Assembly: GCA_914767715.1 (NCBI GenBank)
Contig: OU612075.1
Location: 5,954,001 to 6,018,000 of the forward strand
DNA from: Membranipora membranacea
Taxonomy: Eukaryota > Bryozoa > Gymnolaemata > Cheilostomatida > Membraniporidae
Reading direction: 5' to 3'
DNA: 64,000 bases
In this document: piece by piece, positions 48,400 to 59,698 of the stretch
Layout: each line of letters begins with the position of its first letter
Position numbering within the stretch: the first letter of the stretch is position 1
Notes under the pieces: generated by a model
Told to the model about the DNA's origin: nothing
The model's input: the letters and a program-made list of their open reading frames with translations, nothing else
The model's database searches: none
Translations under genes and position numbers: made by a program

Positions 48400-49235
48400 C
48401 TGGTAACAGAATATAATCTCAACGATATTGAAATATGACATTCCTGTCATTCATTGCTGACCCTGACTTACCCTGTACTGGAATGCTCTGTGGGAAGAGT
48501 TTTCTTAATTGTGACCTTAGGGGAGGGGGCGGGCGCCCTCCTCTCCTACCAAACAAAGCTTGCAACACAAGCTACTATTTTCTAAGCGATCGTCCAGAAG
48601 AAAAAGGAATAAAACCTTGTTCACAGGAATGACGATGTTGCACTTTGGTGCTTTAACATATTGCCATGGACACGTGCTGCAGCACATGTCCAGACACTGT
48701 TCAGTTCCAGACAGCCCTGAGGAGAAAAGTTTATCTTTTTGCACATTCTTGAAATCAGTAATGAAGATAACTAAGCGAGTCCAAATTTGATGCTAGTTGC
48801 TAGCCCCACAACTAGCTACACTATTAAATCTGGCTAACAATTTGTTAATATACTGATACCCATGCCCATTGTTGCGGACGTCTGGCTGACTTGAAAGATC
48901 GCTGAACTAATTCTCCTTTAGGAGGATGTGTTCTCTTGAAATAAGGGTGGATAACTTTTGTACATTTCAGAACTCCTTGTTAGCTGAACCTTGTAACCCT
49001 ATCTGCTGTACCAAGTCCAGATGCCGTAATATCTATTTTGCCTGTAGAGTTATACTTTATCTTGTTCAGATGGGCTTTTTTCTTTGACATTTTACACAGT
49101 TTATACAGTTCTAGTATATCAGTTGGCACTCTCTGGTAGAACTTGGTGCCCTGCAAGACTACCACTCGTCTCGGACCACGGCAGGCTAGGTGGAAATACA
49201 GTCCTAGTATGGCCTGATCTATTTTATAAAAAGGA

Positions 49236-49322
49236 TCCCGAGAACCAGATTTGAACCAGTGACCTAAAGATGTCTATATATACCATTATAGTCCTCCGCT
49301 CTACCAACTGAGCTTTCGCGGG
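49236..49322 (-). tRNA. tRNA-Tyr-like gene with ATA anticodon
   Basis: The complement has A box AAGCTCAGTTGG, loop CTATAA (ATA in place of GTA), a short intron, B box GGTTCAAATC and one mismatch in acceptor CCCGCGA/TCTCGGG. An A34 tyrosine tRNA is unusual; pseudogene drift is more likely. Inverted homologue of 29179-29265. Confidence 0.7.
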
Positions 49323-50065
49323 TCAGATGTAGCCAGGAAAAGGTATAGGGAACTATAAATAGTCATAAGTAACCTAGGAAACCAACCCCTCACAACCTAG
49401 TCTTACGCAGAGGTGGAAGATTGTTTGATTCGTTCATGGGTCTTATAGTTGGGAATACCAATGGAGGCCATAAGTGGAAGTAATTAAATCTTCATTCATT
49501 TACGGTTGTCTCGGGCAACTTTTACCCTAATGAGCTGAGTAATTTTAATACACTTAGTCATTCAAACAATAAAAAATAGATTTGTGGTATGATAACAATA
49601 GCGCTCAAGTTTATATTGCTAGGTATTTCGGCTTGTGAGTAGAGGCAAATAGAGGCTTTTGTGTTCTTCTGTAATTTTAAATTTCAATAAAAAGATTACT
49701 ACTACTACCACTTGTGAGTTAAACAATATATATTGCAAATCATGCTGATGAAAGTGTACTACCGAACTTTTGGCTTGTTTGTGTATACACTGAGTCCTTT
49801 ATTTACTTGCGCAATGACCCTGTGGTCACATTGTGATGATATCAGACTAAATGTTTTATCATATCCAGGGCTATAATCAATCAACTAAGGTCACAAATAT
49901 CTAGCTGTGTAATCATTCTTTGACTTTGACTTTGACTGATCACATAATCCCTTTGGATCAAGACTAAAATTAATGGAGGTGTTCTGTATGTATAACAACA
50001 TTGTGCATGCAAGTAAAAGAAGGACAATGTTAGGCTTTTTTTATTACAGTATGAACATACCACAG

Positions 50066-52753
50066 ATTTTGTAGGTAGCACACTCTCCAATGTTGAGCTC
50101 TCACTATTGACATCTCTCTGCTACATAAAAAAATATGAAGAATTTGATCAATCGGTACAGTACCAATGGATGGCAAAGGATTCTCTCATTCATCATTCAA
50201 CAAGCATCGTCAATTATACTATGACATAATCTCATGTGGCAGTGGGCGTTTATACCAGCTCAAGAAATACAGAATGAGCCTTTCGTAGTTGTTGAGTGCA
50301 TAATATTTTGATATCATGAACACGAGTTAGAAACATCTGTTATACCCGGAACATTTTAGGAACCTATGCCCAGCCAATATCCAGGCCATAGTGTGATGGT
50401 AGCATACTGTCATATTGCCACTCGGTTGCTTACATTCTATATCTCATCCTGCAACCATTCGCTATAATTGTGAATAACTTAAAACAAGGTTCATTCAGCT
50501 TAAGGTAGGATGAGTGTTCACGTGTAAAACCTGCTTATTTTGAAACTTATCATTTTTTGCCAGTATGACCCAGGAGGTATATATTAAGCAATAGCATACA
50601 CTTACCGAGTTACTGGTAGCGGTCGTCTCACGTGTGACGGTCTACAACGCAAAAGAAAAATATATTTGTTAGAGTAGTACAACTGCGTTAACCAACCTAC
50701 AAGTTAAATCCAGGATCGTCACACACACTGGTGATATTCCAAATATGTGATTTACCACTGCTCTCTACCATGTCATCCTGTGTCAAAACCGAGACGCTCT
50801 ATGACATTGATAGTTCATCTCCGGGCATTGTAGTATGAACAACAATGATCACATAGATAATATATAAATGATTTGGTCTTTTGACCTACGACAGTATTTT
50901 GCAGCACATTCAGTAATGAGATTATTATTTAAAAGTAAGTTAGAACATACCGATGTCACTCTCCTGGTTTTGTTCTTTGGATGCTGTAAGAGAAAACATA
51001 GACATGTAGGTCCTAATATAATAATAGTTGGCAAAAATAATATTTTTAAAATGTGATGCTGGGGGGTCTTTCAATTAGGAAGAGTGATCCTTTACTAAAG
51101 CAAGTTATCACTATCACATCGCTCAAAATTATCACTCACTTGGTGTTTCAATTAGAGAAAATCGCCCCCAAATCGCTCACTCAGAATTTATATAGTTCCA
51201 TCAAGTGACTGAGCGATCTGAAAGCGAGACCTCTAGCAGGTATCGCTCACTCACTGAGTGAGCGATAAGATTGCGATTTTGGCTGTTTCTAATTGAAAGA
51301 CCCCCCAGGTTCCTATGATCAGGAACTTGCAAGTAGATTACTGTATTTCAAACAACTTTACTGGGTATGAAAAGCTATTAGCGATCGATCATTGATCAAA
51401 AAATGGACAACACATAACCTCTTTTTGCTGCCAAGATATCCTCAATAGCTCGGACATATTACAAGACGCTAGAAAGGAAATCGTGATTGATAGCCATCAT
51501 CAAGAAACATTTGCGTGATTTCAGTAACACAATAAGATGAAAAGTGTAGATAAATCAGCTTTATCAAAGGGAGTCGGGTTAGTTTCACGCTCTTGCTCTG
51601 TACTGCACTGGCTTCTTCTTCTATGAAAATTCACAAATACCAACCATTAATTTCTACACCACGGGCCTACATTTGTTACTTCAAGTGGAATATTGCGATA
51701 TGCTGCAGTGCAGTAGTCTTTCAAATTTAAATCAACTGGAGACTGGAACAATCTAAATGTCTGACAAAAGAAATTTTGGGACTTGGATACTAATTGGTGT
51801 TACAAAATCATACTCACTTAGTTTATAATACATTATCCTTTTTAACATGTCACCTGGGTCATTGGGTGGCCCTTTCGGTCCTGCCAAAAGCTGGCCAACA
51901 CCACCAGCCATCCGGAAATACTTTTTCACTACAGATTCGACACTGTAGTCATCAGGAATCACCTGGAATCTATCATCATGTATTCAATAATATTGATTGA
52001 ACATAACAGCAAATAAATGACATCCTGGCACAGAACACAAATACTAGTGAATAGATAATATGTAACATACATTTAATCTATCTTTTTCAATGTTATTGTA
52101 CTGACGACATTGCGCTTGCTTCACTCTTCCTATAAATACAGTGGACATACCTTATGAACTGCAAGACCATCTATCAGGTAGTCTTTGCCACTACACTTCT
52201 GGTAGTGTATCAAATAGTACTTTTCTTTCTGTAATAATTGATGAGATTAAAGTTAGTTACCACACAATTATTCTGATGAAACTTTGGACTTGCCTTTACC
52301 ATTAGAATTGACAGTCCTCTTCTATACATGCCATAAATACAAATTAAATTTGTCAGCTAATCTAGATAGCTGATATCTAATATAAAGAATAACAAACTGC
52401 CAAATTGCTTATATTTCAGGTACATGAACGGTACATTAGTAACAAAATCATACTAGGTTAATAGGGCTATTTATTACTATTATTTATACAGTACATGAAG
52501 CAAATAAGAAGTAGGTTTATTTCGGCTGGTAGACATAACACAATGGTGCAGGCATTCGCCGTAATCGTAAATATGTAAGGTAAGATGATTGTAGACTCGA
52601 CGCCCCGCAGAGCGATTAACTTACATCTATGTGTTTGGGTGGGTTGGTGCTGGCAGGTTGCACATTTGTGTGAATTGTGACTTGATGGCAACTCACTGCA
52701 ATCGCAGACAATGCACTTGCCCCTCGACTTCCCAGCTCTATCTTTCACTATGA
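50066..52753 (-). CDS. Unrecognised split gene or gene fragment
   Basis: Several short minus-strand stretches look like exons, with AG/GT borders. 52753-52625 contains KCIVCDC and KCATC, a possible small zinc-binding module. 52228-52151 reads EKYYLIHYQKCSGKDYLIDG. 51962-51818 reads VIPDDYSVESVVKKYF, then AGGVGQLLAGPKGPPNDPGD. Smaller pieces with TAG/GT borders lie near 50990, 50640 and 50125. Not all phases agree between them (the first leaves one base while the second starts in phase 0), so exons are missing or the gene is broken. Family not recognised and the ends are unknown. The coding look is strongest for 51962-51818. Confidence 0.4.
51059..51308. mobile_element. 250-bp inverted-repeat element
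   Basis: The outer 20 bp are perfect inverted repeats: CTGGGGGGTCTTTCAATTAG and its complement. The interior repeats TCGCTCACT and GAGCGAT in both directions. No clear target duplication. A diverged relative lies near 180-465. Confidence 0.75.
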
Positions 52754-54536
52754 CTGCAAGAGAGAACATGATAGGATACAACTGCTGCAATAAGATGTGG
52801 CGGAGTGCTGATGAAATGAGTTTTTTCTACTATATCTTTCCTCAATTGCACTAAACCCCTCCCCCCCCCCCCCTTTCCTGGCTGTGTGTAAGAATGTTGC
52901 CAAAGGATTGGTATATCTTGGCTGTTTCACAATCTGACAATATAACCTTATTCCATATGCCTGTATACCTTATTCCATATGCCGAGTCTGGTGACATGAC
53001 ATAAGCCCCTGGGGCCAACATGTTTAATGTCCAATATCAACCATACCAAACCAATATCACCTTGTGATTGCCCACCTGGTGGTATACATGGAGGAGGCGA
53101 TGGAGCAATCCTCAGGTGCCATCAGGTCTACACTGTGCAAAACCACCGGAGACTCCGACTTCCCATGAAGGCTAAGACTAACATATTTCATTCGCCTCTG
53201 TCAGAGACCCTGGACTGGTTTATTTGCCATAGCAAATCTAAAGGGCAGTGTAGTACTGTTTGTTTTTCTTAAATTCCGTCATTATCAGATTGTCTCAAAG
53301 CATGGAGTTGAAGCCTATCAAGACAGACTAGTATTATTCACACTTGATACAGCTATAGTACATACACAAATAATTTTAGTTATGTCTTGTAAGTACAAGT
53401 GACCTTGTACCATATCATCACAGCACTTTAAAAGAGATATCTTCAAACCAGAGTTAATTTCACTAATCACTGCCAATGCAGAACCTTTGTAAAAGTGTTT
53501 GATTCCCTCCTAAGTCCAACTGCCAGTCTGGAACTGACATCATTACGAAAATTATCATGTTCTTAATAGGCACTATAAACCGTCGCTGGACACGGGTGTT
53601 GTATGGGACATGTCTTACAGTACAAAAGGCCTACAAAGCATTGTTTTTTTTTTGCTGTAGGGGCCGCATGAGTGCTGCAGAACATCTCCCGTACATCACC
53701 TGCCACATACATGTCTCACAACAGGCCAAGGGTTGGATTTGACCAAGTACTTAAAATATGTCTCAGCGCTCAACATACATGGGCTGGACCATGACTGCAT
53801 CTACTAGTTTTCATTCATAAAACTGGCTACTGCCCATACACAGAAATATACTTTCTCTGTAATGATGCCTTTTGCTTTTTCAATGTCCATTATCAACAAT
53901 TGGGTGGGTGGTTGATACTGGACAGTGGCAATGTAAAGGCATAGGCATAATCCCAGGGCCAATATATGTGTATGTACGTATGATTGCATGTATGATTCCC
54001 CCCTCCCCGCAGACCCTTGTAATTGTCCAACGTTGTTGTACTCATGGGCCCCTGGGATTTACATGTCTTCACTTTGTTAATGTCCACTATCAAGTGACAG
54101 TGGCAAAGTAAAGACATGTAAGTCCCACTCCCTACCAGGGGCCCATGGTTGTACTTACCCAGAATTAACTGTATTTGTTGATAGCTGTAAAGTAACCTGA
54201 ACACAGAACCTGTTGGAGTTTAAATTATTGAGAGTCCTGTCAATTACTGAATTTTAGCATCTGTAAGGAACATAACATCCACTCCTTCTCTGATATCATT
54301 AACTAGTTCTTAGTTCAATCAATACAGTACACTCTGATTTTGCTGATGGAGCAAGGGTGGATGGAGCCTCACTTAAAGTTTCCCAGAATTTTCTTCTTTT
54401 CCTACCTCCAGAATATGGGACACAGAGGCCTGTCCCTCAAACTTTTATGGAAAGTCAAAACTTCAGGTCTGTGAAAACCTAGGGCCTGAGGAATTGTCTT
54501 CTCTTGCGATGAAACATAAATGGCAATCATAGGGCA

Positions 54537-54840
54537 CTGGCACTGTACGAGGCTTGCCAAATGGCGAAATTATACAGGAGATGACAAGTTTGATAAATTG
54601 GCAAGTACAGCGATCCTGTTTTTGCCAATTGTAATTGAAAAGAAAAGTAAGAAATCTGGGTATTTACTTTGGCAAATCCAGGCATACTATGTTTGCCATC
54701 TTCGAATGTACCTAAACACTGGTCAACCTTGATGTGGCAATTGGCAAGCTTAGTTGTACTAGGATTGCCAATTTAAATCACACAACTCACAATTATAGAA
54801 ATGGCAAGTCCAGTTTACCTGGACTTGCCAATTTTATTTT
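54537..54840. repeat. Cluster of TTGGCAAG/CTTGCCAA inverted motifs with a 12-bp hairpin
   Basis: About nine occurrences of TTGGCAAG-like half-sites occur in both directions within 300 bp. TGGCAAGTCCAG and its exact complement are separated by 5 nt at 54802-54830. Origin unknown: it may be a mobile element or a binding-site cluster. Confidence 0.6.
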
Positions 54841-55280
54841 TCACCATACATTACAAAATAAAGTACACCTATGCTGTAATATGTTGGATAGGCCCTGGGG
54901 GCCGATGTCAGGGAGACATGCCCCAATGCACCTATGAGAGTTGTGTAACAAAAGGCCTTTTGTTTGGTGAACAAAGGAGTACAATGGCAGGCAAAGTGTG
55001 CTTGTCTGAATGCATGTTGGATTCATGTGATTGCATGCTGGGGCGCGTGTATGCTAGGCTCAGCTCTCTACTTTTGCTACACTCATTTGTGGGTATACAC
55101 AATCCACCCGCTGCTACGATATGTAGGAACCACTGGTAAAGGGTATTTCACAACTGTACTTTATTTTGTAATGTAGGCATAGGCCCAGGGCCAGGGGGAA
55201 TTATTTTTGGCATGAATAGTATGCGGTGCCCGTGGTCAAATTGTGATAATATCAGACTAAGTGTTTCATCGTATCCAGGG

Positions 55281-55771
55281 CATACCTGTCAAGTATCCCG
55301 ATTTGGTCGGGACCCTCCCTATTTCAAGACCCTAATCACTCTCACTCCCTATCTCCCTATAACCTCCCTATTTCAGACTCAACATACCGGAAAAAAACAG
55401 TTTCTGTTTACACAGGTGCTATAGAAACAAGTTAGTTACATCCTGGTCATTAAGTGGGTACAAAAGTCGTGAAGTGAATAGACTGATGTAATTAGCAAAC
55501 AACTGATAGGAAAACAATAAAGAACCTATGTGAGATGACCTCAATTCAACACTATCTGACAGTCTATGAAAAATGGAAATCCTAAGGAATAATAAGGCAC
55601 TTGTTGACGACAAAATATTCTACACATGCATGTGACTGACTGGTCTAGTAAAAAATAAAATTTTGAACATGTCTCCACCAAAAAGAAAGAGACCCTATCA
55701 ACAAGCTGAAAGCTGGAAGTGTCACGACGCCTTAACTCCCTATTTTTAATCACAGCTACTTGACAGGTATG
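55281..55771. mobile_element. 491-bp non-autonomous DNA transposon
   Basis: Inverted termini CATACCTGTCAAGTA and TACTTGACAGGTATG. Exact 8-bp duplication ATCCAGGG at 55273-55280 and 55772-55779. The related sequence near 49866-49873 has a single ATCCAGGG running straight into CTATAATCAATC, an empty site. Interior rich in CTCCCTATTT; no transposase frame. Confidence 0.85.
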
Positions 55772-56995
55772 ATCCAGGGCTATAATCAATCAACTAAGGT
55801 CACACATATCTAGCTGTGTAATCATTCACAAATCTGCTAGTAATTTAGTATCTTTGCTGCTAGTAAGTTTACCGGGTATAATATAGCAGTCCACTCCACT
55901 GTGTTAGTACCAGACTGTTTGTGTACATTTTAATTAACATAATATGTCAATTACCTTATCTTTGGTTTACTTGAGTTTGTCTGTAGTAAGTATTTAGATC
56001 GATAGAAAATGCAGTAATAAGGTGAGTGCTATCCTAATTCCTAATCTGAACTAAATCTTCAAGTCTGAAAAGACTAGTCCAAGTGTAGCTAGCTATCGAT
56101 GCTCTCTACACATAGTGGTTGAATCAGTTTCAACGCCCAACGTTACCTGGGTTGATGAAAGTTGGATTTTGTTATCAACCGCAGGTCGATGGTATGTGCT
56201 TGATAATGAAATTCTACTACCATCAAAGTTCTTGGGCATTAATTTTAAAACTATGGTCGCTTGCAATGAGCACAAGTTGTACTAATGTCAAGACACAGAA
56301 AGATCTTTCAAGTCTGAACTTTCAAGGCCTCAGTCAGTTGTGCAGCTTAGCAGTACACACTGCAGTTTGCAATAATACTGGTATAACAAAAAAATATAGC
56401 TGCTTTGGAATAATAGAAAGCGGAATTGTAGCGGTAACTGTAAATTGCTGAACAGGCTGAACAGGCTGAACAGAACTTCTCTGACTAGAATTATTATTTT
56501 GTATTCTTTTCTCTGGCTGACTATCACTTCTCAAACACATTCCTCCTAGGCAAATGATTTAATGAGTCACTAAGTTCCTGTTGGCACCTAATATAACCGA
56601 TTTGGGGCAAGCAAATGTAGCGATCAATGTGCCAATTCCGACATAATCAGTTTCTGATGGTGTTCAGGAAACCAGAAACATTCTACAGCACAACCTTCCC
56701 TCTAGCTAGTCTTGACAAGCTTTGTTGTGGGGAGGAGGCTTGGGGTTGTAAACTCAAAATAAATAAATTAATTGGCAGAATATAAGGGATTGCCCACGTT
56801 TGTGCAAAAATAGCTAATCATTAAGAGAATCAAACAAATAGAAGTCCGAGAAATTCTGTTCAGCAATTTACAGTTACTGGAATTGTAGTCAAACATATTC
56901 GCTTGCCATCCATTGTCAGTGAATGGGATAACAATATCCTGGGCCCTCAGAATCTAACAGCTCCTTGCTCTGAATGACTATTCTATTCTGCAGTA

Positions 56996-57222
56996 ATGGG
57001 TGTAGCAGATAACAAGCAGCTAGTGGCAGAGTCTGCTGTGGTGGGCGGGGCTTTAGCAGTGGCAGCGGGATACATGCTCTACAAGCAACTGTCTGTCAGA
57101 CGGAGAAAGGTGGGGAAACTCTCTGAGATCATCATATATCCCATCGAATCTGATCCAGCCCTGCATGTAGAGTCTGCAGAGTGTACGGAGACTGGGCTCA
57201 AGTTAAAGGACATTCATGACTG
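56996..57222 (+). pseudogene. Isolated MARC first coding exon
   Basis: Same length (227 nt), start context (TATTCTGCAG then TAATGGG) and donor as MARC exon 27845-27619, in the opposite orientation. The conserved YPIKSG has become YPIESD, and the split codon after HD would encode Trp if spliced to the normal next exon, in place of Arg. No exon 2 follows: intron homology continues to about 57840 and then unit C begins. Non-functional fragment by this reading. Confidence 0.8.
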
Positions 57223-57522
57223 GTGAGCAAATCACTTAAAAACCTCTTAAAATTTTGTATTATATATTCCATTTACTGTCGTAATCAGGCGCGTTTTGAT
57301 GAAAATTTTTACCTTAAAACTTGAAAAGAAAAGTATATTGGATGCTCGCCACATGTCATACATAATTAAATATGTATTCCAGTTTCCAGCGACATCATTT
57401 AATTAATTTGTAAGGCTTACACATCTGCCTCATGAGCGCAGTTCCGTGAATGAACTTTGACCCTTCCAAGAAATTAGGGAGCAATGATGACTCATCAAAC
57501 AGATTATGTGATGCTGCCACGT

Positions 57523-57629
57523 CCTAGATCAAGTTCGATCCATTTTGCCCACAGTCTTGTCATTCCCATTCTACAGGTGAGCCGACTCAAAACTTAAATG
57601 CAGGCAAATTGGAACATGCTTGATCTAGG
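57523..57629. mobile_element. About 107-bp inverted-repeat insertion in the MARC fragment intron
   Basis: CCTAGATCAAG at the left is inverted as CTTGATCTAGG at the right. The corresponding MARC A intron (about 27250-27300, complement) lacks it. Boundaries and target duplication are not clear. Confidence 0.45.
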
Positions 57630-57845
57630 TACGTCCAGTGCGTCATATTTAGCGTGACATTTTGTTTTTTACTGTGAGTCGTGCAGGATCGATACGAGTT
57701 CTATTGCCCATGTCACTTTTATCTTCACCATAATTATCTATAGCAAAAGGCTACTTTACTAAAAGCATGTGAATGCTGAAGAAAAAATTAGCTCTAGTGT
57801 ATGCCAATAAGTATCCCAGAATGCCACATTTTCCGTGATGCACAA

Positions 57846-59698
57846 AGCTGAGTTTTTGATAATCAATATTGGGTAATATACCTGCAACTTTTCATCTACC
57901 CAATTACCAAAATTCCTGGTATAATATTTTATTTTTTGCATCTTGGTAAAAATATGAATGGCGTCAGCTAGACGCATTTCCTGACATTGATGCAATGATT
58001 GGGTAGCTTGCATTTCCTGAAATTAATGCAATGCTAAGGTCGCTTGTGTTATTGAGATACAACGAGGGATCATTAGCTTATACGAACCAGAAACCCAAGG
58101 AAAACGATTTCCTGTTCTGATAAGTTTGTACTTTTTGTGACTGTGTCAGCACAGCTCAGCTCACACATGTTTTGATCAATTGCCATAGTATTTAATTACA
58201 TGGTAAAATTCGAGGCCTAGCTGATTTAACTCAGCTTAGAGCTTTGTCTCTTGTTTCTCAACAAATCAGTGTTAAAACAAGTTCCCATCCAGATCATAAT
58301 AAAAATGTCTAGCCTAGACCAAGCAGGGAGTGTGGGACAAACTCCCTGGTCAAAGTTGTGTTCAGTTTGTTCCCCCCCCCCCTCATTGATCGGCCAGAGT
58401 TTATCAGTGGAAGGGAAGCAAACCGGACTGCGGGCAATCTGGATCAAATTTGATCTATGCCTTGGTCCATACTTGTAGCAAAGTTTGGCTCTAAAAAACT
58501 TTTTGGTAACTGTCCGTGTCCCGGATTAAAGACTTTGAAAGGGAGTCTATTAAGACGATAATGTGCTGGCTCCAGGATTTTGATACCCATCATTATCCCC
58601 TGAGTAGTTCACTTTTTCCAATGCTAGGTGCAAATAAACTTCTAGAAAAAAATATTTTCAAAGCCCGACGTTGCTGACAACTGAATAGCTTTAGCTGTGA
58701 TAAGAACCCTGTTGAAGGGCTTATGGTTCTCTCCTATCCCTACAAATTGATCAATAGGCCTTCTACCGTCTCATGATATAAAAACATTTCTACCACATAT
58801 TGATGGGATGGTAAAACAGAACATTATGTTTATGGGCCCTGAGCCTGTTTCAAACCAGATCCTGTTTCAAATCCGACCCTGTTTCAAACCCATCAAATCT
58901 TCTAATACTAGTTTTTGACACTCCTCCCCATTGCTTCACTTCCCAACAACACCCAAATAAAAGTCCGGCAGTGGCATATACATATAGAATAGGAAATATT
59001 TTTATACCTGTGGGTACTTTGTACCTACTCCCCTTTCTGAATTGCTGAATCATTCATTAAGACAGGATTGTAACATCATCCATGCATGCAAGCATGCCTA
59101 CCGCTTGAAAAAACCGGAAATACTGTCTAGATGTGGTATTAAAACCACAGACCATAGTGTATGTAAATTTCCTACTAAGAAGAGAAGCTTTGTTTTTTTT
59201 AATTTTTTGCTAGTCATGGCTTAATCACTTGTGAAAATTGAAATGTGTCGCCACTGCTGGCCGATGCCATACTAAATGGCATTTGTGATAGCAGAACATG
59301 AAACAGAGCTTTGCTTTTCTGAGAAGAGACAATGGCAAAATGTTTCGCAAAAAAACATTAGGGCATATATACCAATATTTAATAAGAACATAAGGTTCTT
59401 GTTATCTTGATCTTGGTTGATCAATAATCTTAATTTAGTCAATTTTAGTCATCCCTTACGTAGGATTAAATCTTATCCACTGTTCATTTTGCATCATCCT
59501 TCTGCAAAGGTCAATCATGAGTAGATGGTTCCTGAATCCTGGTATCCTGAATTAGTCTGAATAGGGAGTTGTGGATCTGCCTATTTCCTTGTGATGTAAG
59601 AGGGGTTTAAACCTAATCATCAGTATCAGATTCAAAGAGGTTGATATCAAATTTCGGACACAATCTTTCAGAGTACGTAGTGACCTTATTTGTTTTAG
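57846..59698 (+). other. Start of unit C: POLH intron sequence
   Basis: It matches 1955-3826 of unit A closely and has no exon. The junction with MARC-derived sequence at about 57846 marks a duplication breakpoint. The DMDC-encoding exon of POLH is therefore absent upstream of this copy. Confidence 0.7.

Larger units (their letters stand above)
46567..48404. repeat. 919-bp tandem duplication (two units)
   Basis: Units 46567-47485 and 47486-48404 are almost identical. Each starts AACTTCTAATCATGTG and ends CCATGTATCCTGGT, the acceptor side of a decayed MARC exon 5. The left part derives from TRIM upstream sequence (A: from about 21280), the right part from MARC exon 5 flank, so a deletion fused them before the tandem duplication. 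Confidence 0.9.
49916..55224. other. About 5.3-kb stretch absent from sister copies
   Basis: In the inverted sister at 28.4-30.2 kb this stretch is missing. The sequences bordering it (around 49815-49915 and 55225-55830) are duplicates of each other, each containing CAGGGCTATAATCAATCAAC or its interrupted form. It holds exon-like pieces on the minus strand, the 250-bp inverted-repeat element at 51059, a poly-C run near 52860 and a palindrome-rich patch near 54540-54830. Confidence 0.6.

Noticed and set aside
52467-52624. Extension of the 52753 exon past position 52625
   Set aside because: A consensus GTAAGT donor occurs right after position 52625, so the extension is more likely intron.
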